Shown here piece after piece: positions 33,061 to 41,282 of a DNA stretch of 55,300 nucleotides (the stretch's first letter is position 1; each line of letters starts with the position of its first letter). The DNA is taken from NCBI RefSeq assembly GCF_007989085.1, contig NZ_BJVJ01000042.1, positions 1-55,300 of the forward strand. The letters run 5' to 3'. Under the pieces are notes generated by a model. The model was not told where the DNA came from. It did not search any database and worked only from the letters and a program-made list of their open reading frames with translations. The stretch is from Pseudonocardia sulfidoxydans NBRC 16205 (lineage in GTDB: Bacteria > Actinomycetota > Actinomycetes > Mycobacteriales > Pseudonocardiaceae). Position numbers and translations under genes: made by a program.

Positions 33061-34180
33061 CGCCCGCCGCCTCCGTCGCACGCCGGCCGAGCAGCGTCAG
33101 GGTGTCCTCCGGGGTGAGCGGATGGAACATCCCGGCCCGGACGTCGCGGTAGGCGCGTTCCAGCGGCGAGGAGCGGAAGAACCCGCGCCCGCCCGCGACC
33201 TCCAGTGCGATGTCGACGACCGTCCGCGCCTCCAGCACCACGTGCCGCTTCGCCGTCATGACGGTCGCGAGGGTGTCCTCGTCGACGGTCGGGTCGTCGC
33301 CCATCTCGGCGACCGCGGAGTGCAAAGCCCAGCGGGCGACCCGCAGCCGCGCCTGCATCTCGCCGAGCAGCCGGGCCGAGCCGGGCTTCGCGATCCGGCC
33401 CGCCTCCTCGGCGGCGCCGCGCGCGATCCCCAGGTAGGCGGCCGCGGCGACCGGCGCGAAGTGCACGGCCGCGGCCAGCAGCGGGCCGGCGAGCACGCCG
33501 TAGGGCCGGGTCCCGGTGATCGACGCCGCGGGCACGTGCACCCCGTCGAACACCACGTCGTGGCTGGCGGTGCCGCGCATCCCGAGCGTGTCCCAGGTCT
33601 CGACGATCCGGACCCCCGGCGCCGACAGCGGCACCGTCGCGTGCAGCACGACGGCGTCGGGGCCGTCGCCGAGGGTCGCCGACGTCGAGATCGCCCCCGC
33701 CACGGGCGCCTGGCTGCAGAACGTCTTGCGGCCGTCGAACCGGTAGCCGCCGTCGACCTCGATGGCGGTCGTGGTGGGGCACACCCAGTCCGACCCGCCG
33801 CTGGTGGCGACGACGAGCCCGCCGGCGATGCGGCGCAACGCGGTCTCCGCGTCGGCGGCGCCGCGCCGTCGTCGCCAGCACTGGACGAGGCTCAGGTACA
33901 GGTGCATCGCCGCGGCGAGTGCGGTCGCGCCCGAGCGCGACCCCAGCTCCTCCTCGGCGAGCACCACCTGCCGCATGGTGGCGCCGAGCCCGCCGAACTC
34001 GGCCGGTACCGCGAGCCGCAGGTAGCCGACGTCGGCGGCCGCGGCGTAGGCCTCGGCGACGAACGTGGCGTCGCGGTCGTGGAGGGCGTCGTGGGCGGCC
34101 GCGGCGGCACCGACGTGCGCGGCGAGCGCGAGGACGTCGGCGTCGGTCGGAGAGGTGGTCGGCGTGAGAGTCGATGTCAT
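33047..34180 (-). CDS. Acyl-CoA dehydrogenase family protein
   Basis: A 377-residue flavoprotein of the acyl-CoA dehydrogenase fold. The N-terminal helical domain has LAVPAEFGGLGATMRQVVLA, and the middle beta domain has GGYRFDGRKTFCSQAPVAGA and WDTLGMRGTASHDVVFDGVH. The C-terminal helical domain has GGRGFFRSSPLERAYRDVRA. The YEGT-like end of classical dehydrogenases is replaced by FHPLTPEDTLTLLG, as in DszC/HsaA-like oxidoreductases, so it may be a dehydrogenase or a flavin monooxygenase. It is divergent from an HxlR regulator that probably controls it. Confidence 0.87.
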   Translation of the reverse strand: MTSTLTPTTSPTDADVLALAAHVGAAAAAHDALHDRDATFVAEAYAAAADVGYLRLAVPAEFGGLGATMRQVVLAEEELGSRSGATALAAAMHLYLSLVQCWRRRRGAADAETALRRIAGGLVVATSGGSDWVCPTTTAIEVDGGYRFDGRKTFCSQAPVAGAISTSATLGDGPDAVVLHATVPLSAPGVRIVETWDTLGMRGTASHDVVFDGVHVPAASITGTRPYGVLAGPLLAAAVHFAPVAAAAYLGIARGAAEEAGRIAKPGSARLLGEMQARLRVARWALHSAVAEMGDDPTVDEDTLATVMTAKRHVVLEARTVVDIALEVAGGRGFFRSSPLERAYRDVRAGMFHPLTPEDTLTLLGRRATEAAGVSAR

Positions 34181-34252
34181 GGGAGTGAGCGTCCGGCGGA
34201 TCGGACGACGTCGATAGTTCCCAATCTGAACCGGTCGGAGGACCATGGCCGC

Positions 34253-34930
34253 GTGTCCCGGTACGGTCAGTACTGCCCGATCACCCGGTCGTTGGAGGTC
34301 CTCGGCGATCGGTGGACGCTGCTGGTGATCCGCGACCTCCTCGTCGGCGCCACCCGGTTCAACGAGCTGGCCCGCGGGCTGCCGGGGATGTCCCGCGGCC
34401 TGCTGTCCAAGCGGCTCGACCAGCTCCAGCGGCACGGGCTCGTCGTCCACACCGACGGTGCCTACACGCCGACCCCCGCCTGCGAGGACCTGCGTCCCGT
34501 CGTGTTCGGGCTGGCCGAGTGGGGCGCCCGCTGGGCGTTCGGGGAGCCGCGGCCCGACGAGCTCGATCCGATGGTGCTGATGTGGTGGATCCGCGCCGGC
34601 ATCGACCCGGCACCGTTCGACGGCCGGCGCGCGGTGCTGCACGTCGAGATGCCCGACGCGCGCCGTCGCCGTTTCTGGTTCGTCGTCGAACCGCAGGACG
34701 TGTCGCTGTGCCTGACCGATCCCGGGCACGACGTCGACGTGACCCTGCGCTCGTCCCTCGGCGTGCTGTACCAGATCTGGGAGGGCCGGATCGACCTGTC
34801 GAGCGCCGCGCGGTCCGGGCTCGTCGACCTCGACGGGTCGCGCGACGCGGTCGGGCGGGTCCGCCGGGCGCTGCAGCTGAGCCCGGTCGTCCCCTACGTG
34901 AAGGCGGCGGCCCGGGCCGCGGCCCGCTGA
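34253..34930 (+). CDS. HxlR family transcriptional regulator with C-terminal SCP2-like domain
   Basis: A 225-residue regulator. The N-terminal HxlR winged HTH (QYCPITRSLEVLGDRWTLLV, FNELARGLPGMSRGLLSKRL) carries the usual Cys near the start. The C-terminal half (AVLHVEMPDARRRRFWFVVE, DVDVTLRSSLGVLYQIWEGR) resembles a sterol-carrier/SCP2-like domain, a known fusion in actinomycetes. GTG 34253 has GGAGG 11 bases upstream. It is divergent from the acyl-CoA dehydrogenase-like gene across 72 bases and may sense a hydrophobic ligand and control that gene. Confidence 0.87.
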   Translation: MSRYGQYCPITRSLEVLGDRWTLLVIRDLLVGATRFNELARGLPGMSRGLLSKRLDQLQRHGLVVHTDGAYTPTPACEDLRPVVFGLAEWGARWAFGEPRPDELDPMVLMWWIRAGIDPAPFDGRRAVLHVEMPDARRRRFWFVVEPQDVSLCLTDPGHDVDVTLRSSLGVLYQIWEGRIDLSSAARSGLVDLDGSRDAVGRVRRALQLSPVVPYVKAAARAAAR

Positions 34931-34939
34931 CCTCGGGGG

Positions 34940-35944
34940 TCAGCTGCGCCGGTGCGGGCGCGGCGGACCTCCGCGGCGGCGACGCTTCTGCTCGTACATG
35001 GCCTCGTCGGCGGCGCGCCACTCCCCCGGGAACCCGGCGACGATGCTGTACGGCGCGTGCCCAAACGAGCCGGACACGCCCGCGTCCGACAGCGCGCGCG
35101 ACGCCCGTACCACCAGCTCGGCCCCCTGCTCGGGTGTGCAGCCCACCGCGATCACGCCGAACTCGTCGCCACCGAGGCGGGCCAGGACGTCACCGGAGCG
35201 GACCGTCGACGCCAGCGCGCGTGCGGCCCGCAGGATGTACTCGTCGCCGGCCTCGTGCCCCCAGGTGTCGTTGACGGCCTTGAGGTTGTCGAGGTCGATG
35301 ACGACGACGCTCGCGGAGTCGCCGAACCGGCGGAACCGGTGCTCCTCCTGCGTGAGGAAGCGGTTCCAGCCGCGCCGGTTGAGCAGGCCGGTCAGCGGGT
35401 CGACGTCGGCCTCGCGGCGGGCGATCTCCGCGGCCCTCGCCGCCGACGTCGCGCCCAGGTCGGCCTCCAGGACCGACGACAGCAGGCTCGACAGCAGGTC
35501 GGGCAGCGGTATGTGGGCCCGCAGGCCGTCGGGCTTCGTCGCCGGGTCGAAGCCGCAGACCGTGCCGAACAGCGTCCCGTCGGGCCAGACGATCGGGGTG
35601 CCGACGTAGGCGTTGATGTCGAACGGGAGCTCGCCGGCGATGCGCGCGTAGGCCGGGACCCCCGCGACGTCGGGCGCGATCCGCGGGGCGTCGCCCGCCA
35701 CCATGACGCGGCACATCGAGTCGCTGAACGGCAGCGAGGTCCCGTCGCCGACCTCGTAGGAGTCGCCACGCACAGTGAGGATCAGCTGGCGTCCGTCGAC
35801 GATCCGCGTGACCGCCCATGTACCCATCGGGATCGCCGTACACAGATAGTCGATCACGCGTGCACACGCCGTGTCGAAGCTCCGGGTCGGCTGCAGAGGC
35901 GGCGCCACCTGCAGTGACGCGCCACCGTCCGATCCCGTGGCCAT
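34940..35944 (-). CDS. GAF-GGDEF diguanylate cyclase
   Basis: A 334-residue protein. An N-terminal GAF-like sensor (about 20-160: FSDSMCRVMVAGDAPRIAPD, FDINAYVGTPIVWPDGTLFG) is followed by a GGDEF domain (DPLTGLLNRRGWNRFL, DLDNLKAVNDTWGHEAGDEY, ARLGGDEFG). The intact GGDEF motif predicts cyclic-di-GMP synthesis from two GTP. No RxxD inhibitory site is obvious and there is no transmembrane segment, so it is a soluble sensor. ATG 35944 is chosen; a TTG at 35956 is in frame. It converges on the HxlR gene across 9 bases. Confidence 0.9.
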   Translation of the reverse strand: MATGSDGGASLQVAPPLQPTRSFDTACARVIDYLCTAIPMGTWAVTRIVDGRQLILTVRGDSYEVGDGTSLPFSDSMCRVMVAGDAPRIAPDVAGVPAYARIAGELPFDINAYVGTPIVWPDGTLFGTVCGFDPATKPDGLRAHIPLPDLLSSLLSSVLEADLGATSAARAAEIARREADVDPLTGLLNRRGWNRFLTQEEHRFRRFGDSASVVVIDLDNLKAVNDTWGHEAGDEYILRAARALASTVRSGDVLARLGGDEFGVIAVGCTPEQGAELVVRASRALSDAGVSGSFGHAPYSIVAGFPGEWRAADEAMYEQKRRRRGGPPRPHRRS

Positions 35945-36059
35945 CGGCTCGAACAATAACCCGATCGGGTCGTCGGCGCGCAGAGCCCTTCCCCCGGACG
36001 CACGAGAGCGCGCACCGGCGCATCACCGCCAGTACGCGCTCCCGGTCACCACGAGCCGG

Positions 36060-36299
36060 TCAGCTGTTGCAGTAGTCGTAGCTGTCGTCGCAGCCGTACT
36101 TGTCGTCGTCGCACTTCGAGTACTTGTCGTCGCAGTCCCACTTGTCGTAGTCGTCGCAGTCGTTCTTCTTGTCGTAGCACTCCTCGTACTTCTCGCGGGG
36201 CTCCCAGCAGTTCTTGTCCTTGTAGCCGCCGCCGTAGCCGCCCCAGTCGCTGTCGTCGCGGTCCCACTTGCTGCTGCTGTGACACTGGCTCTTGAACAT
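36060..36299 (-). CDS. Cys/Asp/Tyr-rich small protein with heptad cysteines
   Basis: A 79-residue protein starting at ATG 36299 with GAGG 6 bases upstream. It is extraordinarily polar: Asp, Lys, Tyr and eight Cys. The last seven Cys (about residues 31, 41, 48, 56, 63, 70, 77) are 7-8 residues apart apart from the first gap of 10. The second half is a loose repeat of C-D-D-x-x-x-x, e.g. DCDDKYSKCDDDKYGCDDSY. A Gly/Tyr patch (GGYGGGYKDK) lies between. There is no signal peptide or membrane segment. Metal binding (calcium or transition metal) or a disulphide-rich structural peptide is plausible; I recognise no family. Divergent from the large P-loop protein gene. Confidence 0.72.
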   Translation of the reverse strand: MFKSQCHSSSKWDRDDSDWGGYGGGYKDKNCWEPREKYEECYDKKNDCDDYDKWDCDDKYSKCDDDKYGCDDSYDYCNS

Positions 36300-36504
36300 T
36301 TCAGGCCTCGTTTCCGTCTCGGGTCTTTCCCGTTGTCCGAGCTGTTGCTCCGGTGACAAGAACTTTGCCCGTTTGCCCAGGTCACGACGACCGTGTCGGC
36401 CCCCCACCCGGCGGAGCGCACCCCCGTCCTCCGCCGGGGGCCAACCCCACCCGCGGACCGTTCGTCCCTTCTCGGCGCTCTGTCCGACCGCTACCGTCCG
36501 ACCG

Positions 36505-38487
36505 GTGCCGGAACGGCGTGCCAGCGCTGGCCGGGCGACGGTCGCCGGACGGGTGGCCGCCGCCCGACGCGGCGCGTTCGTCGGCAGGCACCGGGAGCTG
36601 GAGCTGTTCCGGCAGGCCGTCGAGCTGCCCACCGGCGTCGAACCACCGTTCGCGGTACTGCACGTCCACGGGCCCGGCGGGATCGGCAAGAGCGCACTGC
36701 TGCGCATGTACGGCGACGTCGCGCGGGCCGCGGGGGCGACCGTCGTCCGCATCGACGGCCGCGACACCCCCGACCCGCGCGCGATCCGCGACGCCGCCCG
36801 CGCCCCCGCCGACGGCAGGCTGGTGCTGCTCGTCGACGCCTACGAGCTGCTGGGCCCGCTCGACGGCTGGGTGCGCGAGGAACTGGTTCCCGCCCTGCCC
36901 GGCGACGCGCTGACCGTCCTCGCCGGCCGCGAGCCGCCGTCACAGGGGTGGCTGGACGACCCGGCCTGGCGGGCGCTGTCCCGGGTCGTCGGGCTCGGGC
37001 CGCTCGACGCCGACGAGGCCGCCGGCCTCCTCACCTCCGCCGACCTGCCCGCCGGGACCCGCGCCGAGGTGCTGGCGCTGGCCCGCGGCCACCCGCTGGC
37101 CCTCACCGTCGCCGCCGAACTCGCCGCCGGGCCCGGCCACGGGACGCCGGTCGTCGGGCCCGCTCTGCTGGAGACGCTCGTCCCACGCCTCGTCGACGCC
37201 GCGCCCGGCCCGCGGCACCGCGACGCGCTGCGCGTCTGCGCCACCGCCCGCACGACCACCGAGGCCCTGCTGCGCGACGTGGTCCCCGACGGCCACGGCC
37301 CCGGCGCCGGCGAGCTCTTCGACTGGCTGCGCGCCAGGTCGTGGGTCGAGGTCGGCGACCGCGGGCTCGTGCCACACGATCTGGTCCGCGACGTCCTCGT
37401 CGCCGACCTGCGCTGGCGTGATCCCGACGCCGCCGAGTCCCTCTACCAACGGCTGCGACAGTGGACCGTGGAGCGCGTCCGGACGGCCTCGGCCGGCACC
37501 CGGGAACAGGCGATGCTCGACCTGCTGTTCGAGTTCCGGCACACCCGCCGCATGGCGACCTGGTACGACTGGTCGACGTTCGGCCTGGTCAGAGGCCGAC
37601 CCATCGAGCCCGACGAGCTCCCCGCGCTCCGCGAGATCGTCGTCGGACACGTCGGCCCGGAGGCCGCGGGGGCGGTGCTCGCCTGGGTCGACGAGCAGCC
37701 CGGCGGCGTCGTCGTCATCGGCGACCGCGGGCAGGTCGACGGCGCGATGGTGTCGATCACGCTGCACGACGCGAGCCGGCGCATCCTGCGTACCGACCCC
37801 CTCGCCGCCCGCGCCCGCGAGTGGGCGTGCAGCCGAGGTCTGCGCCCCGACCACGAGGTCACCGCGGTGCGCTTCCTCGCCCACCGCGAGCACGCCGAAC
37901 GCCGGTCGCCGATGCAGGACGTCGTGTCCGTACGGACGATCCGCGAGGTCGCCACGCGGTCCTGCCTGGCGTTCGACATGGCCATGACCGCCGACCCCGC
38001 CTTCAACGGCCCGCTCCTGGAGACGATCGGGTTCGCCCGCATCCCCGAGCTCGACGCCGTCCAGGGCACCCGAGAGACCGCCACCTACGTCCTCGACGTG
38101 CGCACGCGGCCGTCGAACTCCTTCAGCGACATCGTCGGCGGCCCCGCCCCGGGCCCTGCCGGCGTCGACCCCGACGCCGTCCGGGCCGCGCTCCGCGACC
38201 TGCACCGGCCGGACCGGCTCGCCGCGTCCGGGCTGGCCACGACCACCGGTACGACGGGCGACGACCTCCGCGCCGCCCTGCTCACCGCGATCGACGCCCT
38301 GCGCGCCGATCCCCGCGACGCCCGGCTGCACCGCGTCCTCGACCGGACCTTCGTGCGCCCCGCCGGCACCCAGGAGAAGGCCGCCGAGGTGCTCGGCCTG
38401 CCGTTCTCCACCTACCGACGCCACCTCGCCGCCGCCATAGTGCGGGTCGCCTCGCTCGTCGCCGCGGCCCTCGTGGACAGGAACTGA
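36505..38487 (+). CDS. Large P-loop NTPase protein with central GNAT-like and C-terminal HTH-like regions
   Basis: About 660 residues. An N-terminal STAND/AAA-like NTPase (RRGAFVGRHRELELFRQAVE; Walker A GPGGIGKSALLRMY; Walker B RLVLLVDAYELL) is followed by a helical region (LARGHPLALTVAAELAAGPG). The middle part (IGDRGQVDGAMVSITLHDAS ... FAHREHAERRSPMQ-like, NGPLLETIGFARIPELDA) looks like a GNAT acyltransferase fold. The C-terminus (TQEKAAEVLGLPFSTYRRHL) resembles a sigma-70 region 4-type HTH. This suggests a ligand-controlled regulator. GTG 36505 has no Shine-Dalgarno; GTG 36553 is an alternative, and the mRNA may be leaderless. The GNAT assignment is inference. Confidence 0.75.
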   Translation: MPERRASAGRATVAGRVAAARRGAFVGRHRELELFRQAVELPTGVEPPFAVLHVHGPGGIGKSALLRMYGDVARAAGATVVRIDGRDTPDPRAIRDAARAPADGRLVLLVDAYELLGPLDGWVREELVPALPGDALTVLAGREPPSQGWLDDPAWRALSRVVGLGPLDADEAAGLLTSADLPAGTRAEVLALARGHPLALTVAAELAAGPGHGTPVVGPALLETLVPRLVDAAPGPRHRDALRVCATARTTTEALLRDVVPDGHGPGAGELFDWLRARSWVEVGDRGLVPHDLVRDVLVADLRWRDPDAAESLYQRLRQWTVERVRTASAGTREQAMLDLLFEFRHTRRMATWYDWSTFGLVRGRPIEPDELPALREIVVGHVGPEAAGAVLAWVDEQPGGVVVIGDRGQVDGAMVSITLHDASRRILRTDPLAARAREWACSRGLRPDHEVTAVRFLAHREHAERRSPMQDVVSVRTIREVATRSCLAFDMAMTADPAFNGPLLETIGFARIPELDAVQGTRETATYVLDVRTRPSNSFSDIVGGPAPGPAGVDPDAVRAALRDLHRPDRLAASGLATTTGTTGDDLRAALLTAIDALRADPRDARLHRVLDRTFVRPAGTQEKAAEVLGLPFSTYRRHLAAAIVRVASLVAAALVDRN

Positions 38488-38558
38488 GCAGTTCCTAGTC
38501 TGGCAGGTGAGCAGCGGGCGGCGGGACCGTCCGGTCTTCCACGACACAGGAGGTCCCG

Positions 38559-39896
38559 ATGCCCGCACACGCCGTCGTCCTCGGAGCCGGGATGGCCGGG
38601 CTGCTCGCCGCCCGCGTCCTGTCGGAGACGTTCGACCGCGTCACCGTCCTCGACCGCGACACCCTCCCCGACGGCGCCGAACCACGGCGCGGGGTTCCGC
38701 AGGGCCCCTTCCCCCACGCGCTGCTGCCCCGCGGCCGCCAGATCCTCGACGACCTGTTCCCCGACCTCGTCGACGGTCTGCTGCGCGACGGCGCGACCGA
38801 GGGTTCGGTCGAGCGCTTCCGGTTCCTGCTGGCCGGGACCCGGTTCGCCCGCTTCTCCGAGGGCGGGTCGCTGCTGGCCGGCCGGCCCCTGCTGGAGGCG
38901 CACGTCCGCGCCGCGGTCGGCGCCCTGCCCGGTGTGACGATCCTCGACCGCCGCACCGTGCTGGGCCTGGTCGCCGATCGGGGACGCATCACCGGCGTGC
39001 AGGTCGATCCCGGCGGTACCGTCGCCGCCGACCTGGTCGTCGACGCGAGCGGCCGCACCTCCCGGACCGACGTCTGGCTCGAGGACCTCGGTTTCCCCGT
39101 GTCGCCCGGGGAGTCGGTGCGCGTGGAGGTGGCCTACACGTGCGGGCGGTTCCGCCTCCGCGACGACGCTCTCGACGGCGACCACGTCGTCCTCGTCTCC
39201 GGCGTCCCGGGCAACAGCCGCAGTGGTGCCGTGTTCCCCGTCGAAGGCGGCGAGCACCTCGTCTCCCTCAGCGGGACGTTCGGCGAGCACGCCCCCACCG
39301 AGCTCGACGGGTTCCACCGGTACGCGGCGACGCTCCCCTTCCCCGACATCGCCGACGCCCTCGGCGGCGCCGAGCTGCGCGAGCCGTTGCGCACGATGCG
39401 GTTCGTCGAGAACCGGCGACGCCGCCCCGACACCGTCGACGGTCCGCGCGGGCTCCTCCTCGTCGGCGACGCCCTGTGCTCGGTGAACCCGGTCTACGGC
39501 CAGGGGATGACGATGGCCGCCCTGCAGGCCGAGGAGCTGCGCCGGATCCTCGCCCGCAACCCCGACCCACACCCCCGCGGCACCCACCGGCGCCTCATGC
39601 GGGCGACCGCCGCCGGCTGGGACAACGCCGTCGGCGCCGACTCCGTCGACCCCCGCGTCGAGGTGCACCACGGACGTGCCGACAGGCTGATCGGCCGGTG
39701 GGTGGCCCGCGTCCAGCGCGCCGCCGGGACCGACCCCGTCGTCGCGCGCGCCTTCATCCAGGTGACCGGCCTGGTCGACCCGCCGCAGACGCTCCTGCGG
39801 CCCGGTTTCGTCGTCCGGGTGCTGCGGGCGACCCGGCGCGACGGTGCACCGCGGGTCACCGCACCGCCGATGGTCAGCACCGGGTCCGGGACCTGA
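38559..39896 (+). CDS. FAD-dependent oxidoreductase (geranylgeranyl reductase/halogenase-like)
   Basis: A 445-residue flavoprotein with the N-terminal dinucleotide motif AVVLGAGMAGLLAARVLSE, the RGVPQGPFPHALLPRGRQIL segment and DLVVDASGRTSRTDVWL. The second FAD motif GLLLVGDALCSVNPVYGQGM is of the aromatic-hydroxylase/geranylgeranyl-reductase superfamily. AGGAGG at 38548-38553 precedes ATG. It lies 71 bases after the P-loop protein gene on the same strand and may be co-transcribed. The substrate (isoprenoid or aromatic) cannot be told. Confidence 0.87.
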   Translation: MPAHAVVLGAGMAGLLAARVLSETFDRVTVLDRDTLPDGAEPRRGVPQGPFPHALLPRGRQILDDLFPDLVDGLLRDGATEGSVERFRFLLAGTRFARFSEGGSLLAGRPLLEAHVRAAVGALPGVTILDRRTVLGLVADRGRITGVQVDPGGTVAADLVVDASGRTSRTDVWLEDLGFPVSPGESVRVEVAYTCGRFRLRDDALDGDHVVLVSGVPGNSRSGAVFPVEGGEHLVSLSGTFGEHAPTELDGFHRYAATLPFPDIADALGGAELREPLRTMRFVENRRRRPDTVDGPRGLLLVGDALCSVNPVYGQGMTMAALQAEELRRILARNPDPHPRGTHRRLMRATAAGWDNAVGADSVDPRVEVHHGRADRLIGRWVARVQRAAGTDPVVARAFIQVTGLVDPPQTLLRPGFVVRVLRATRRDGAPRVTAPPMVSTGSGT

Positions 39897-39921
39897 CCGA
39901 ACGGTCAGGGCGCCCCGCGGC

Positions 39922-40107
39922 TCACACCACGGCGTGCATCCCGCAGTCGGGCGCGACCAGCAGCTCCGCCGACGGCGTCGCCGGCCCGTTCACGAGCACC
40001 GGGCAGCGGCAGCCGAGTTCGACCGTCTCACCCGTGCCGGGCCTCGAGTTGATCGGGATGTGCTCGCCACCTGCGGCGATCCCCCGCGTGTCCTCCGGAT
40101 TCCCCAT
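39922..40107 (-). CDS. Small Cys-containing hypothetical protein
   Basis: A 61-residue frame (begins MGNPEDTRGIAAGGEHIPIN, ends with LLVAPDCGMHAVV) with three Cys (GCRCPVLVNG and DCGMH) and strong third-position GC bias. The Cys/His spacing hints at a small metal-binding knuckle. The Shine-Dalgarno is weak and I recognise no family. It lies in the 411-bp gap between the FAD oxidoreductase gene and the EamA pair; the remaining 40108-40307 shows no convincing gene. Confidence 0.45.
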   Translation of the reverse strand: MGNPEDTRGIAAGGEHIPINSRPGTGETVELGCRCPVLVNGPATPSAELLVAPDCGMHAVV

Positions 40108-40307
40108 GACGGTCCAACGAGGTCGACGGGCCGCGCGTCACCGCACCCCCCTCGATCGGGTGGCGTGTCACGTCACCCGGCCGGCGGGAGTGCCGCCGCC
40201 CCGGAGAGCGCTGAGACGGCTGAGAGGTCCATCCCGCCCGACGGACATCCGTCGGCCCCGGATGGCAGGCTCGTCGGGGTCATGACGAATCCTGCGGTGC
40301 CCCGGAC

Positions 40308-41282
40308 GTGAACACCCGCACCTCCTCCGGGCTGGGCCTCGCCGTCGCGTCCTCCGCCGCGTTCGGCCTGTCGGGGCCGTTCGCGAAGTCGCTGATCGAC
40401 GCGGGCTGGTCGTCGGCGGGCACGGTGCTGGTGCGCATCGGCGGCGCCGCGGCGGTGCTGCTGGTGCTGCTCGCGGCGACCCGCCCCGGGGTGCTGCGGG
40501 CGCTGCGTGCCGACGGGCCGGCGCTGGTCGTCTACGGCGCACTCGCGGTCGCGGGTGTGCAGGTCGCGTTCTTCAACGCCATCCGCTACCTGCCGGTGAG
40601 CGTCGCGCTGCTGCTGGAGTACCTCGGGCCGGTCCTGGTGATCGCCTGGGTGTGGCTGGTGCGCCGGCAGCCGCCGGGGCGGCGGACGATCCTGGGCGGG
40701 CTGATCGCGATCGTCGGCCTGCTGCTGGTCGTGCAGGTGTGGTCGGGTGGCGCGCTCGACCCGGCGGGCATCGCGTGGGGACTGGCCGCCGCCGCGTGCC
40801 AGGCGTCGTACTTCCTGCTGGCCGACCGGGCGACCGAGACGCCCCCGATGGTGCTGGCGGGCGTCGGTATGACCATCGGGACGGCGGTCGTCGTCGTGCT
40901 CGGGCTGGTCGGTGTGCTGCCGATCGTCGTGACCGCACCGACGGCGGGGCCGGTGCTGCTGGCGGGCGCCGAGGTCGGCTGGCCCGTCGCGGCGGCGTTG
41001 CTCGTCCTGGTGTCGACGGTCATCGCCTACCTGACAGGTGTCGCGGCCATCGAGCGGATCGGCGCGGCGCGCGGGTCGCTGGTCGCACTGCTGGAGGTCG
41101 TGGTCTCGACGATCGCGTCGTGGCTGCTGCTCGACCAGCTGCCGGGGCTGTGGCAGCTGGCCGGCGGGGTGCTGATCCTGCTCGGCATCGTGTTGACCCG
41201 GTCGGGCCCGACCGCGACCGCACCGGCCGACCCGCCGCCGATCGTCGACCCCGCCCCGCACGACGAGCGGACCCCAGGATGA
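40308..41282 (+). CDS. EamA/DMT family transporter, first of tandem pair
   Basis: A 324-residue, ten-helix drug/metabolite transporter with two EamA repeats. Each repeat half begins with SAAFGLSGPFAKSLIDAGWS or a comparable start, carries LRADGPALVVYGALAVAGVQ and YLPVSVALLLEYLGPVLVIA, and ends with LVALLEVVVSTIASWLLLDQ. RhtA-like amino-acid or metabolite efflux is typical. GTG 40308 has no clear Shine-Dalgarno. Its stop overlaps the second transporter start by 4 bases (ATGA). Confidence 0.88.
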   Translation: MNTRTSSGLGLAVASSAAFGLSGPFAKSLIDAGWSSAGTVLVRIGGAAAVLLVLLAATRPGVLRALRADGPALVVYGALAVAGVQVAFFNAIRYLPVSVALLLEYLGPVLVIAWVWLVRRQPPGRRTILGGLIAIVGLLLVVQVWSGGALDPAGIAWGLAAAACQASYFLLADRATETPPMVLAGVGMTIGTAVVVVLGLVGVLPIVVTAPTAGPVLLAGAEVGWPVAAALLVLVSTVIAYLTGVAAIERIGAARGSLVALLEVVVSTIASWLLLDQLPGLWQLAGGVLILLGIVLTRSGPTATAPADPPPIVDPAPHDERTPG

